This document shows positions 50,063 through 60,500 of a stretch of DNA of 64,000 bases, piece by piece (position 1 is the stretch's first letter; each line of letters opens with the position of its first letter). The translations under genes were made by a program, and so were the position numbers. The notes under the pieces were generated by a model. It made no database searches, was not told where the DNA came from, and worked only from the letters and a program-made list of their open reading frames with translations. Source of the DNA: Saccharomycopsis malanga (Eukaryota > Ascomycota > Saccharomycetes > Ascoideales > Saccharomycopsidaceae); the NCBI GenBank assembly GCA_004014935.1, contig CP025321.1, positions 3,038,001 to 3,102,000 on the forward strand. The letters run 5' to 3'.

Positions 50063-50255
50063 CACGACTACAGGAACATGCGTATTAATACATTCTTGTG
50101 CATACATACATAAGCTGTGAAGGCCCACTACACTGATTATAAAGGTGATCGACCTTGTTTACTTGATGTTCATCTTGCTTTTATTTGATTGTCTCACAAG
50201 CCTTTAAAGAAAAAAGGAAATCGTGATTCTTTTTCCTGTATTTTTTTTAATGAAA

Positions 50256-50282
50256 GTCGTCGAGGTATGCGCCATTGCCAAG
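50256..50282 (+). repeat. Imperfect 27-bp direct repeat, copy 2
   Basis: This is the partner of 50036-50062. Read in the frame starting GTC, both copies encode VVEVC followed by conservative changes, so a duplicated coding relic is possible as well as a binding site. Confidence 0.7.
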
Positions 50283-50517
50283 GAATTTTTTCCAATAAAA
50301 TTTATCATACTTCAATTCATTATGCCTGTAGATACCCATTTACCTCAGTACTCCCATTTTTGCATATATTTTCGTAAAACTTCTACTTTACATTCTTTTT
50401 TGGAAAATCAGACTGCCAAATCTTTGCAATATTATTTGCCTACTTTATCTAATTTATACATATTATGCTTAACATACATGCCTTCGGAGTGCCTTTAGCA
50501 GTTCTAGTACAGTTTTC

Positions 50518-50547
50518 AAAAAAAAAAATTTTTTTTTTCAGCTCATC
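50518..50547. promoter_or_regulatory. RRPE-like A/T tract plus PAC core before PPR gene
   Basis: Eleven As and ten Ts are followed three bases later by CTCATC, about 87-116 bp before the ATG. The layout is nearly the same as upstream of DBP4, although this gene is mitochondrial. Confidence 0.65.
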
Positions 50548-50633
50548 ACTAAGCATAAGTATTAGAAGGGCCTGTCATTGTAGATGTGCTAAAAGATTAA
50601 AAGGTTTATAGACTTTTGCCCTTTCGGATTAGC

Positions 50634-53060
50634 ATGTTAAAAGCAGCCACAAGAAATCGATTACAGCTTTTACTGGGTATTGGAACGAAGCAAGCACTAA
50701 ATTTACAGTTTCAAATCATAAGAAATGTGTTCATATATTCTAAGAGCAGACATCAGAGAAGAGCACCCAAGAAGTATGATATTAATTTGGGTCGCTCTGA
50801 AAAGAACAAAATAAGTGTAGATCTCGTTAAAGATGACGACAGTGATGAAGTAGTGGCTCAAAAGTTGAAGAATCTTCAAAAATTGACCCATTCTTTGCAA
50901 AAAAAAGTGAAGAACAGTAAAGCGGATCCAATACATGAAGCATTGAACAAAAATGCTGATGGTAATATATTGAGCGAGGAAAAAGATGTGGACCAGATAT
51001 ATAAGCATCTTCTGGCAGGGGATCAAGCGCAGAAAGATATCAAGGCTTTACCATCTTCTGGCGGTAATATTGTAAAAAGTAAAATGACATACTTTGACTC
51101 TCTTTCAAGAGGCCCTCAAATAAATGAGATCATTGCTTCGAGGCTTGGGGATTCCGTGAGGCTTGTATCGTCTAAATTCAATCAGAATTGGGAGAAATTG
51201 CTCGATGAAGTATATGACAAAAATCCAATGATATTTAAGGACGTACCAATAAGAGAAGTTGAAAATTTCATTGCTTTGATTCCGCCGCAATCAAGAGCCC
51301 GTAGTCTAGCTTTGATAAGCGAGCTATTGTCAGAGGCAAGTATTGTGCCTACCAGGTTCATATATGATCTATTTTTAGCCTCTTTAGCCTCTAGAGAGAG
51401 CGTTGATAACATGATCGAGGTGGACAGCTTCTATGAACAATTGATAGCTGAAGGTTTAAAGCCGTCTGTCCATACATACGGTAATTACTTCAAAGCAGTC
51501 AGCAAGTCCAGTAAATATTTTATCAAGTATAAAAGCAACACATTCAGTCACAAACAAGTTAAGACCTTCAAGGATACACAACTTTCTAAGATTAACAAGC
51601 GGCTTTCAGAAATGAAGAAGTTTAACCTCAAACCAAACTTGGTGGTGTATACTAATATTATGCAAGCCTGTATGATTTTGGACGATTTTAAGCAAGCAGT
51701 GGAGATTTTTGACATGTGCAAGTTCCACAACTTCAAAATAGATGATAAGATGTACAACTCAATGATCTTAGTTCAAATCAAGCAAGACAATTTGGAAAGA
51801 AGTTTGGACTTGTACCAGGAAATGCTAGAGACTTCGGTTAAGCCAAGTTCAGAAACTTTTTTTTTATTAGCTGAAGCGTGTGCCTTGAATACCAAGTACT
51901 TGCTCAAGGCTTGGGAATTTTTACTAGAATACATACAAAATCACTCCGACACTATGTTGACTAAAAAGGTTGTGGAAATCATGATGCTTTTGGCTGCTAA
52001 GGACGCAGACCTCATGCTTTCTAGAATTCTTTTTTTGCAATCGTTTAAAAAGTTTCTTTCAAAGGATGAGCAGCCTGGTCCTGAGTTTGTCAATTTGTTG
52101 TTTGAGTGTTACAAGAATTTTAATCCAGAGGAGGCAAGAACTAAGATACCAGTTATGATGAGCAACGAAAAGACAAAGAATCTCAGATATAATTTGATCA
52201 ACAGTATTGATTTTCGAAATTTGTATCTTCAGAATCTTGCCAATGAGAAAGATGAAAATATGATCACCGAGTCTTCTGATTTCCAGCTCCCTCCTTTGCT
52301 TCCGCTTTATCAAATTACCACCTCAAAACAAATTATTGAAGAATCAAGGGCAGTTTGGACACACGTGCTATTTAATTTTCCACAGTATGTCAACATTCAC
52401 AATGTCAGTTCATATTTGAAAGTTATCATGAACCATGCTCTGTCGATTGATGAATTTAAACAGAAGTTTCATGAACTTACTTATTTTGATAACGAAGGAC
52501 TAATTTTTCATCAAGTTGCTAAAGATGGGGCTAAGACAATTACAATCGAGGAAGACTACTTTGAGGATTCACCAGAAGACTTGCCAGTTAATGATTCCTC
52601 ATCGCAAGCTCTTCCTGAGGTTGTTTCCATTGCATCTGATCGCCAGAAAATTCTTAAGCTTGCAAGAACTAATGCCTTATACAAGCTTTGTTTGGTGGCC
52701 AGTAAAAAGTTCAAGAATTTTGAGTTTATGCAAGAAACATGGATAGAGAGAGGTAAGTTCAGAAAAACGAGTCGTTTCAGCAACCTTGCAATACATGAAA
52801 AGAATAAGCTTGATTTTGAGTTTGCCCGTGAAATGGTTCAGGCGTTATTGTCAGTGGGTCTCATCCAAGATGCGCTCAACATTGTTCTTTCAACCGAAAA
52901 CCAATTTAAATGGACTTTTTATTATCTCAAAAACATTTACGTCTTTGCAGAATCCATTGGTGATGAAGTTGTCAAACAAAGGGTTAAACAAGTGGCTGCA
53001 AAGTATAAGCCTGTAGACCATATGCAATATAAACAATATTCAGCAAAGAGATATGGCTGA
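50634..53060 (+). CDS. CCM1: Mitochondrial PPR protein, probably Ccm1
   Basis: This is a pentatricopeptide-repeat RNA-binding protein; Ccm1 acts on mitochondrial intron splicing and 15S rRNA. The 808-residue protein starts with a basic, hydroxylated, acid-free presequence (MLKAATRNRLQLLLGIGTKQ...RSKSRHQRRAPKKYD pattern). PPR-like helices lie around 265-450: PNLVVYTNIMQACMILDDFKQAVEIF, then MYNSMILVQIKQDNLERSLDLYQEML, then SSETFFLLAEACA. Total size and the position of the PPR block agree with CTG-clade Ccm1, but other fungal PPR proteins cannot be excluded. The frame extends six codons upstream to a TTG; the ATG at 50634 is the start and fits the presequence. Confidence 0.75.
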   Translation: MLKAATRNRLQLLLGIGTKQALNLQFQIIRNVFIYSKSRHQRRAPKKYDINLGRSEKNKISVDLVKDDDSDEVVAQKLKNLQKLTHSLQKKVKNSKADPIHEALNKNADGNILSEEKDVDQIYKHLLAGDQAQKDIKALPSSGGNIVKSKMTYFDSLSRGPQINEIIASRLGDSVRLVSSKFNQNWEKLLDEVYDKNPMIFKDVPIREVENFIALIPPQSRARSLALISELLSEASIVPTRFIYDLFLASLASRESVDNMIEVDSFYEQLIAEGLKPSVHTYGNYFKAVSKSSKYFIKYKSNTFSHKQVKTFKDTQLSKINKRLSEMKKFNLKPNLVVYTNIMQACMILDDFKQAVEIFDMCKFHNFKIDDKMYNSMILVQIKQDNLERSLDLYQEMLETSVKPSSETFFLLAEACALNTKYLLKAWEFLLEYIQNHSDTMLTKKVVEIMMLLAAKDADLMLSRILFLQSFKKFLSKDEQPGPEFVNLLFECYKNFNPEEARTKIPVMMSNEKTKNLRYNLINSIDFRNLYLQNLANEKDENMITESSDFQLPPLLPLYQITTSKQIIEESRAVWTHVLFNFPQYVNIHNVSSYLKVIMNHALSIDEFKQKFHELTYFDNEGLIFHQVAKDGAKTITIEEDYFEDSPEDLPVNDSSSQALPEVVSIASDRQKILKLARTNALYKLCLVASKKFKNFEFMQETWIERGKFRKTSRFSNLAIHEKNKLDFEFAREMVQALLSVGLIQDALNIVLSTENQFKWTFYYLKNIYVFAESIGDEVVKQRVKQVAAKYKPVDHMQYKQYSAKRYG

Positions 53061-53565
53061 ATGCTTTGGTGTATTGTATCTTGTATATATTACCACAAAT
53101 TTTTTTTTATACGATAGTTGATCTTTTTTTTTTATGATTTTATACTAATGATATCATTTTTTATGGTTGCTGTTCATTTCGCTGAGACGATGATCGCTTA
53201 CAAAAGTTTTTACATTTTGCATTTAATGTTTTGCATTCTAGGGGTTATTTTTATCTTGTTCATGTTTTTATACTTTGATATGTTAATTATGTACATAGCT
53301 ACTCGAAATAGTGGACCACACAAACATATAAATAGACTATGTTTCTTTTATTGCAAAATTTAAGATTCTACAGAAATTTTCAACATGCTAATTTGATGGA
53401 ATTGTGTAATGTAAGAAATGTGAAAAGTAAAAAATAAATATACTAAAAAAGAACAACAACGAAACGTTTAATGGCGAAAACAAACAAGCAAACAAATATA
53501 AAAAAACAACAACAGAAAAACAAAAATGATGGGTAAAATGACGTAGAAAAAAACAAAAAATAAAT
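53061..53565. other. Convergent gap after PPR gene
   Basis: These 505 strongly AT-rich bp contain T-runs on one side and A-runs on the other, the 3' ends of two converging genes. An 81-codon Phe/Met/Ile-rich frame (53118-53363) is composition noise. Confidence 0.6.
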
Positions 53566-56500
53566 TTAAGTAGATGTATTGGCAATGTTATTGGCGGATA
53601 GGTACAGAGGCAAGACTGTGTCTATTCCTGCAATTGAAAAGACATTTGCTGCTCCAGTTTTTAAGAACTCGGAAGAAAACCGCATGTAATCATTAGTCAA
53701 GTTCACCACGTCAATAAGGATAAACTTTATTACGTACTTGGATAGGAAGTTGAGAAGTTTCTCAATCAGGTTATATTTTTCTGAAGCATCGTTGTTGCTA
53801 GCAGCACCGCTTTTTTTGCCATTGCCGGATTTTAAAAACATTGCAAAGTTGGTTAGCTTGCACACAACTTCAAAGAGCAGCGTTAGAACATTCAAGTAAC
53901 TTTTCTTATCTTCATTATTGATGGCAAGATCCTCTTCGGTATTGAAAGAAATTACTGAAGAATCAGGAGACAATACACTGTTAGAAGGTAGCGCTGACGA
54001 ATCTGTAATGCTGTTATTAACTATTGAGCCTTTTGACTCCGAGTTTGGAATTTCCGGCGCGGTGATGTTCGCCTGCGATTGTGACCGTGACACTGATTTC
54101 CCTGTATAACTGTTGAACTTGAAATCTGTCTTATTGTAGCTGCCATTTTCAACATTATCAACACTAGTGGCCATACTGTCACTTACACCTGACTCATCAA
54201 CCGAACGACCACTGCTATTATTAGAAAGATCAAGTTTAGACTTGCTGGTTTTTAGCTTTCTTTTGTAAAAGTGGAATGACGAAAACCTTTTATGTCTATG
54301 TCTCCCGTCATTATTGTTGATATTTGATTTCCTTGAATTGGCTGCGCTTGATATCAGAAGGGAGCTGGCTTTGGTGCTGATGTTTGCTGGGTGGTTTATA
54401 TTGAAGGAATCAGTAGTACTCAAATCGCTAGAAGTGCCATTTGTTTTTAGGGTTTGAAAACTACCGTTCAATTTTTGAGAATGAATTGAGTTTTTGACAT
54501 GATGACTCATTTGACTATAATAATACAAACTGTCAATACTAGGTGACTTGTTCATTGACATGTGTTGTTCATTCTCTTTCTCATCCTCATTATGATTTAG
54601 ACTACTATCATTCAACATTGTCTTGAAGACAGACAGCTCCGAAGAGCTGAACACAGTGGAATAAGAATCGTCGTAGACGTTAAATGCCGAAAGCAACTTT
54701 TTATAATATAATAATGAGGCATTGGTTTGTTTGAAATCGATATTTTCAAATTTGTCGTAATAGAGTTTATCCCAAAATCCATTCAAAAAATTGATCAACT
54801 CGCTTAAGATATTTTCCTTTATTTTGCAGTTTTTAATCGAGAGCAATGATAGTTTCCAAATATTTTTAGGCAAAAATACTTTGGAAGATAAAAAGTCGCC
54901 ATATAATTTGAAATTCTTCAATTCATGATCACCGCTTTCCAGCTGACTTTTATCAAACACCAAGCATCTTTTTCGAGAGTTGAGGATCTTGAAAAGAAAA
55001 TACTTTGGATAAAAGATTCTTTCAGAAGGAAGGAGGTTTTCATTGAAAAACGCCAACTCCTTAGGAAGCACCAATCTTGTAAATGTAGCAGCATCCTTAT
55101 AATCCTTGTAATCAGCAGCAACAAGCTGAAACTCCCCTTCTGGAAAATGTTGTTCTGAGTCCGCCTTACAAGAGGAAATTAACAGTTGATATTGATTAGT
55201 AGACATGAATTCTTTGGCACTTATTTGATTCTGGATTTCTGTGACGGCACATAGCAATGGATCGCTGTTCAACGCTAACGAAGAACTAGAGGTTTTGATG
55301 GATGAAATCTCGTGCCTGCTACCGGTTCTGTTGGCATCTCTATTGATATGATTGTTGTTTTCAGAATGCAATGACGAGATTTCAGACAGACCATTCTGGA
55401 GAAACTGAGATATATGCCTGTCTTCGTAATTATTTCCGCCATTACTATCATAGAGAAAATGACTTGGGCTTGGGTTTGGACTTGATGAGGAGCTGTGTTT
55501 ACTGCTGGTGCTTGGATCGCTATGAAAGTCATTGAATGGATTACTCGCATAAGTTCCAGGAGAAATGGAGTTATTTCCTGTAAAACTACCCGCTATTCTG
55601 AGTCTGTTTGAATTGTACACCGACTTGATCGCGTGTGCGTTTGCAGAATCTATAGATGAGCCATGTGATCTGGTTAATTTTAAGGTGAGATTACTGGCTT
55701 TTGAATTCATCTTGTGTGCCTGGGGAATGTTATCATTAGCTGATAAAAAGTGGTTTCCTGTAGGGATAGGACTGTGGGGACTTGAGTTTGCTCCAGTAGC
55801 AGAGCCTCTGGACACTTTTGGGGTGCCATCAGCAGAATAGTCTGTTCTATAATGATTTTTGTGGGGACTGATTGTGAGGGTATCTCTTTTATGATCTCTA
55901 TTTTTCACTGTTTTTGAAGCATCGCCAATAGTGATATCTGGGCCTCTCAAACGCTGGCTTTGAGAGCTGCCGTCACTATCAAAATCGCCATCGTCGTCAT
56001 CATCATCAGAATAAACTTTCAACTTGGTGAATAAACTAGGCTTGTTCTCAAACAGGGCAGCTGACCCACTACTGCCACTGGAAATAGATGAGACACCAGA
56101 GTTTCTGCTCTTGTTTGCTTTGGTGTATATGCTGGTGGCAGCGTAGGGGATGTTGTCATTAAGACATAGATCAATGGACGATGCTGAGGCTGCGGCTTGA
56201 TAGTTGATGCCAAGTTCAGGATTAGCAGATGTGTCAAACGACAGCGGAGGATCAAGAAAAACAAAGTCATCTACATGGTGTGGGGCAGCATAATCGTTGT
56301 CACTGTCAGAAGAGCGCTGCTGTGAAGGGCTGTTCAACACATTGTCTTCAAAATGGATATCGTCATTTAGTTCAGTGTCTGGAGCACCATGGGCAGATCC
56401 AGATACAGATGAAAGCGATTTGAGATGGCGGGACGATGAGCGTGGAAGCAAGTTGTGGGATGATGTAGAGGAGGCCGTAGACGACTGGTGGTGATGTGTG

Positions 56501-56632
56501 CTGAGCTTGTTCTTTAGTTTGGTCAACCGTGAGGTGCTGTTTGGGACGGAGGTGTTCTAAGGAATGTTAGTATAAACAGACCAGTTGACTATTATGGCGT
56601 GTCGAAAGTGCCGGGAAAAAAACACATACCAT
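53566..56632 (-). CDS. Unrecognised Ser/Asn-rich protein; spliced, ATG-only first exon
   Basis: The coding sequence joins 56632-56630 (just ATG) to 56556-53566, giving 997 residues beginning MNTSVPNSTSRLTKLKNKL. Without splicing the long frame has no usable ATG for hundreds of codons. Residues ~1-420 are low-complexity Ser/Asn/His-rich with an acidic DDDDDGDFDSDG run near 195. A folded, conserved-looking block lies at ~420-650 (QYQLLISSCKADSEQHFPEGEF; FPKYFLFKILNSRKRCLVFDKSQ-like; LSLLSIKNCKIKENILSELINFL). Another Ser-rich linker with a basic patch HKRFSSFHFYKRKLK follows. A helical C-terminus (SYLNVLTLLFEVVCKLTNFAMFL, LLNFLSKYVIKFILIDVVNL) ends it. I recognise no family. It is divergently transcribed from the Bni4-like gene. 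Confidence 0.85.
56557..56629 (-). other. Spliceosomal intron directly after the start codon
   Basis: On the minus strand ATG is followed at once by GTATGT (5' site). 73 nt in all, with the perfect branch point TACTAAC at 56572-56566 and ending CATTCCTTAG at 56557. The branch-to-AG distance is very short. The intron is phase 0, and the downstream exon reads on in the long frame, while the intron side has an in-frame TAG just before the splice. Confidence 0.93.
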
Positions 56633-57558
56633 TGCAGCGGCAGCAGAGGGCTATCTGCTGGCACCACAAGCAATTTGGAGAAAAAGGTGCGGTATAGGCG
56701 GTTATATCCGAATCCTATTAGATATATAACTCATTTGACATGGTTATTCTCTGTAAAAAATGAAAAATCAGATCTGCTTAGTATATTTCAGACGTTGATT
56801 ACGTAATATCGGGTAATAATATAATAAGGCAGATTTGGAAGGGAAAGTTGAGGTAAGTACTAAGGAGATAAAATAAAGCAGACAAAGAAGATGTTTTTAT
56901 TTACTATTAGAGAATTGTTCCAAAAAAAGGCGGGTTCACTGTATATTCTAGCTTTACAAAGGCTGGATAAGCAATATTGTATTATATATATATACTTGAG
57001 ACGTCTTGCAAATTAGTAATGAGACGCTTCAAAAAAGTGTCACGAAAAGTTGATAACATCTTCTAATGTTTCTAAATGCCAACACACATTTCTACGCATT
57101 GACAAACATTCAACCTAGCCATTTCTGGCCATGGTGAAATTCTATCAATCAAGTACATTTCAGTGTATCGTATTTAACTGTATACAGAACATGAACCCTA
57201 TACGGCATTGCACATACATTCGGATCCTGCAAACAAACACTTTGGCAAGTTGAAAACGTCAAATAATCACCAATATACCATCGCTGAAGTAGAAAGACAA
57301 GTTAATATGGGCAATTATCACCACTAGACTAATGTGCGCACTATGGTGTGCGCGCTCGTAACGCTAGCACCCGTTACCATAGATATGGCAGTTTAAGACA
57401 GGACCCAACGGAGGTAACATCTCTGCAATTTCATCCTGTGCGGCCCATGAGTTGCTGTCCTGGGTCCCAATATATATGGAAGAGCTTTTCCGCAGTGTAG
57501 TAGTAGATTTCATCTTTTTTTACTGTATTTTGTTCATCTTCATGGCAAATATTATACA
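56633..57558. promoter_or_regulatory. Divergent promoter region before Bni4-like gene
   Basis: These 926 bp contain a Reb1-like CGGGTAA at 56810-56816 and the palindrome GTGCGCAC near 57334-57341. A dyad GTAACG-8nt-CGTTAC lies at 57358-57377. GGACCCA and its inverse occur near 57400 and 57462. A short upstream ORF overlaps the Bni4-like start (57542-57574). Confidence 0.5.
57358..57377. promoter_or_regulatory. Dyad GTAACG-N8-CGTTAC
   Basis: A perfect 6-bp inverted repeat with an 8-bp spacer lies 180 bp before the Bni4-like ATG, next to a GC-rich GTGTGCGCGC stretch. It is a likely dimeric factor site; factor unknown. Confidence 0.45.
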
Positions 57559-57574
57559 ATGTCCTCTGCAATAG
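57542..57574 (+). other. Upstream ORF overlapping the Bni4-like start codon
   Basis: An ATG at 57542 opens ten codons ending TAG at 57572-57574, in another frame, and runs over the main ATG at 57559. If included in the mRNA it would force leaky scanning. Confidence 0.45.
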
Positions 57575-60500
57575 ACGGCCGTTTTCTTGCCAGGGACAAC
57601 GATATTAACTTTAGTGTTGACTCTCGTTTTGCTCCCAAGCAGTTGCCTTCAAGAAAAACATATCAGCAGCATCAGTATGCTTCTCAATCCAGAGCCTCTA
57701 TGAACAATCAGCGTCGTTCAATGTCTCTTAATTCCAGACTGCTGCGCCAATTTCAAGGTCAACCTGCGTTCCTTCCACCTTCAGGAAACCACCATTATCC
57801 AACCGCTCCACGCTCCAACTCTCTCAACTCTAGAGTTATGCCCTCCGAACCTCCTGCCGCCAGTGCTCGTGCCAAGAGAATGGGTCCTATGAGATCAAGC
57901 AAAGTACCAGCCCAAATGCAAACCCGCATTCCAGCAAACACCAAAGCTATAGGCCATATTCATCCTCAATATGCCCATATGCCTCCTCGCCGTACTCCTA
58001 GAAGCGGCCCAAGCTCTCCTGTTCGCCATCAGCCTTCTCAGGCCCACCGTCCTCCTCCTCCTTTAAACTTGGCCCACTGCACTTCAAAGACCCGTTCTCT
58101 TGCACCCATCCTGCAGGCTTCTGCAGCACTGCAAATGACAGGACCGCGTCGTGCGTCATCCTTTGCCACTTCCGTCAATGAGTACTACCAGAACTCTGCA
58201 AAAGAGAAGAGCAGAAAAGAGATCAACATTACCAAGGTTGCTGCAAATGACACACTGCATTTCGCTGTTGGGTTGTCAAAGCCGGAGCCAGTTCTCAAGG
58301 CGTCTAATAGCTCGTCCTCGGTATGTTCATCTGCAGGCGCAAGCAGTGTCATGTCGGATATTCAACATGACAGCCGTACTGCAGAAAGTTCGGTAAATAA
58401 CTCTGTCGAAAGCGATATTAATACTCACAGAGTTTCCAGCGGCAATAAACTCGCTAAAATAGACTTTTCGTCTATGGAAGAGGATCCTGAGACTTTTGCC
58501 AGAAAAGCAGAAGAGATTGCGAGATTAGCCAGGGCAAAAGCTGATCAACAACGCTTATTGAAAGAGCAAAAGCTTAAAGAGGACCAAAGAATAGACCAAC
58601 AGAAAAAAATGGAACAACAGAAAATTAAAGAACAGCATTTAGAAAGAGCAAGACAAGAGTTACTTTTGAAAAAAAAGGAAGAAGAAGAAAAAAGCCGTAA
58701 ACTTTTGGAATTAAGAGCTAAACAAAAGGCTGAAGCAAAAATCAAGAGAGAGCAAGAAATTGCCCAAAAAGAAGCCGCTTTGAAAGCTCATAGAGAGCGC
58801 CAAGATAGAGAAAGAGCCGAAGCTGTAAAAAGATCTCAAGAAAAGGCTTTACATTTGAAAGAGCAAGAGGAACGAGAACGGTTGAGAAAGAAGCAAGAGC
58901 AAGAACTTTTATTGAAACAACAAGAGGAAAAGCTACGTTTAGAAAAAAAGCAAAGAGAGGATCAGCTCAAAGAAATGAGAAGAAAAGAACAGGAAGAAGC
59001 TGAGTTAAAACTCAAAGCCCAAAAGGCTGCTGAGAAAGCTGCTAAAAAAGAAGCCAAGTTGAAAGCAAAAAAAGAGGCTGAAATTAAAGAACAAGCAAAA
59101 GCTGCTATAAAAGCAGCAAAGAAGGCTAAGTTTAAACAAGAACAAAGATCTAAGTTTGAAAAGGACCAAAGGGCAAAGTTCGAATATGAACTCAAACAAA
59201 AAGACAAGATTGAAAATGAAAACTCTAAAGATCCTCAATTTTCTGAAAAACTTTCTTCAAACATGCCAATAGTAAGCATTCCTGCTGCTTATCCTGACTT
59301 CGAGCCTGTAACTTTATCTGATATCTCACAGCAAAAAGAGGCTGAAAGAAAGGCAAGAAAAGAAGCTAAAAGAAAAGAGAGAAAGGAAAGAAAAGCAGCT
59401 GAGAAGCAAACCGTTTCACAGGATTTGAAATCCAAATCTCACTCTGATCCAGACGAAAAGCAATTGAAACCAAATTCAAAATCAAAACGTCAATCTCATA
59501 AAAGAAAAAACTTCGACACTAATAAACAACTTCCACCTCCACCACCTGCCCCAGTTTCTTCAACTCCATCTTCAGTGCATGAAGTTTCTACTGCTGTTGC
59601 TGTTCCTGTTGGACAACCTAGTGTATCGTTAGCTCCACAGAAGTTTAGGTTTATTAATGTCGACGACCCAGCTGCTGACCTTCATGCTCTCCGTCCCCCA
59701 CTAGATGTTTCCTTGGGAAGTAAGCGACCATCAGTCGCTTCTTGCGACACAACCAATGTTCTTTTGGAGACAAAGCAGCACTATGAGACTATCGAGGTGG
59801 ATGTCTTTGGCTCCCCACAGGTGCCAAACAAAAGAACATCAGTCATTGACACCACCACTAAGAACCTTTTTACGGATTTTGACACTATGAATCCTGAGTC
59901 CGACAACCTGCCAAAATGCAAATTGACTATCAGAAACAATTTCTACCAGATCAAAGAAGAAACTTCTGAGGGCCATCGCACAGATGGTGAGACGTCTTCT
60001 GAAGAATACAATAAGTTCCAGGGGCCGATTCACAAGGCTGACTCTTCTCGGAACTTGTATCATGGCTATACTGGCCACAACTTTGGCAATTCTAGCGAAA
60101 TGGTCCATGAAATGGGCCATATTACTCACAATGACAATTCTGTTGTTGAATCAAAAGATCATGAAGGGGCATATGAGCCATCTTCGGAAATTGAAGAATG
60201 TCAGATCCGCGACAATAAAACAATTGCAAAATTACTTAAAATCAAAAACGAAGTTTCTGGTATTATGTTCATGTCCAAATCTGCTTCATTAAAGAAGGCC
60301 GAAAAACCATCAGCAAAAAAGAACTTTTTCAACAATGAGTCAATTAAAAAGTTTAACATCTCATCGATGAAACTGAGTAAAGAAAAGAAGGCTGCAGCTT
60401 ACGTTAAGTTTGATGATTTTGTTCTGGCGCCACCTCCTTCAACAACTTTTGGTGCTGTTAACTCTGTTGCCGATTCAACTAAAACTGCCACCATGGTAGA

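Larger units (their letters stand above)
49874..50633. promoter_or_regulatory. Divergent Myb/PPR gene promoter region
   Basis: These 760 bp contain an imperfect 27-bp direct repeat (50036-50062 and 50256-50282), 220 bp apart. An A11T10 tract plus CTCATC lies at 50518-50547, close to the PPR gene. A 91-codon frame spanning 50223-50498 overlaps the second repeat but has no recognisable family. Confidence 0.5.

Noticed and set aside
50223-50498. 91-codon plus-strand frame upstream of the PPR gene
   Set aside because: The peptide resembles no family I know, and it lies in a promoter region; kept only as context for the direct repeat.
53118-53363. 81-codon hydrophobic plus-strand frame after the PPR gene
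   Set aside because: Phe/Met/Ile richness reflects the AT-rich 3' flank; the position fits a 3'-UTR.
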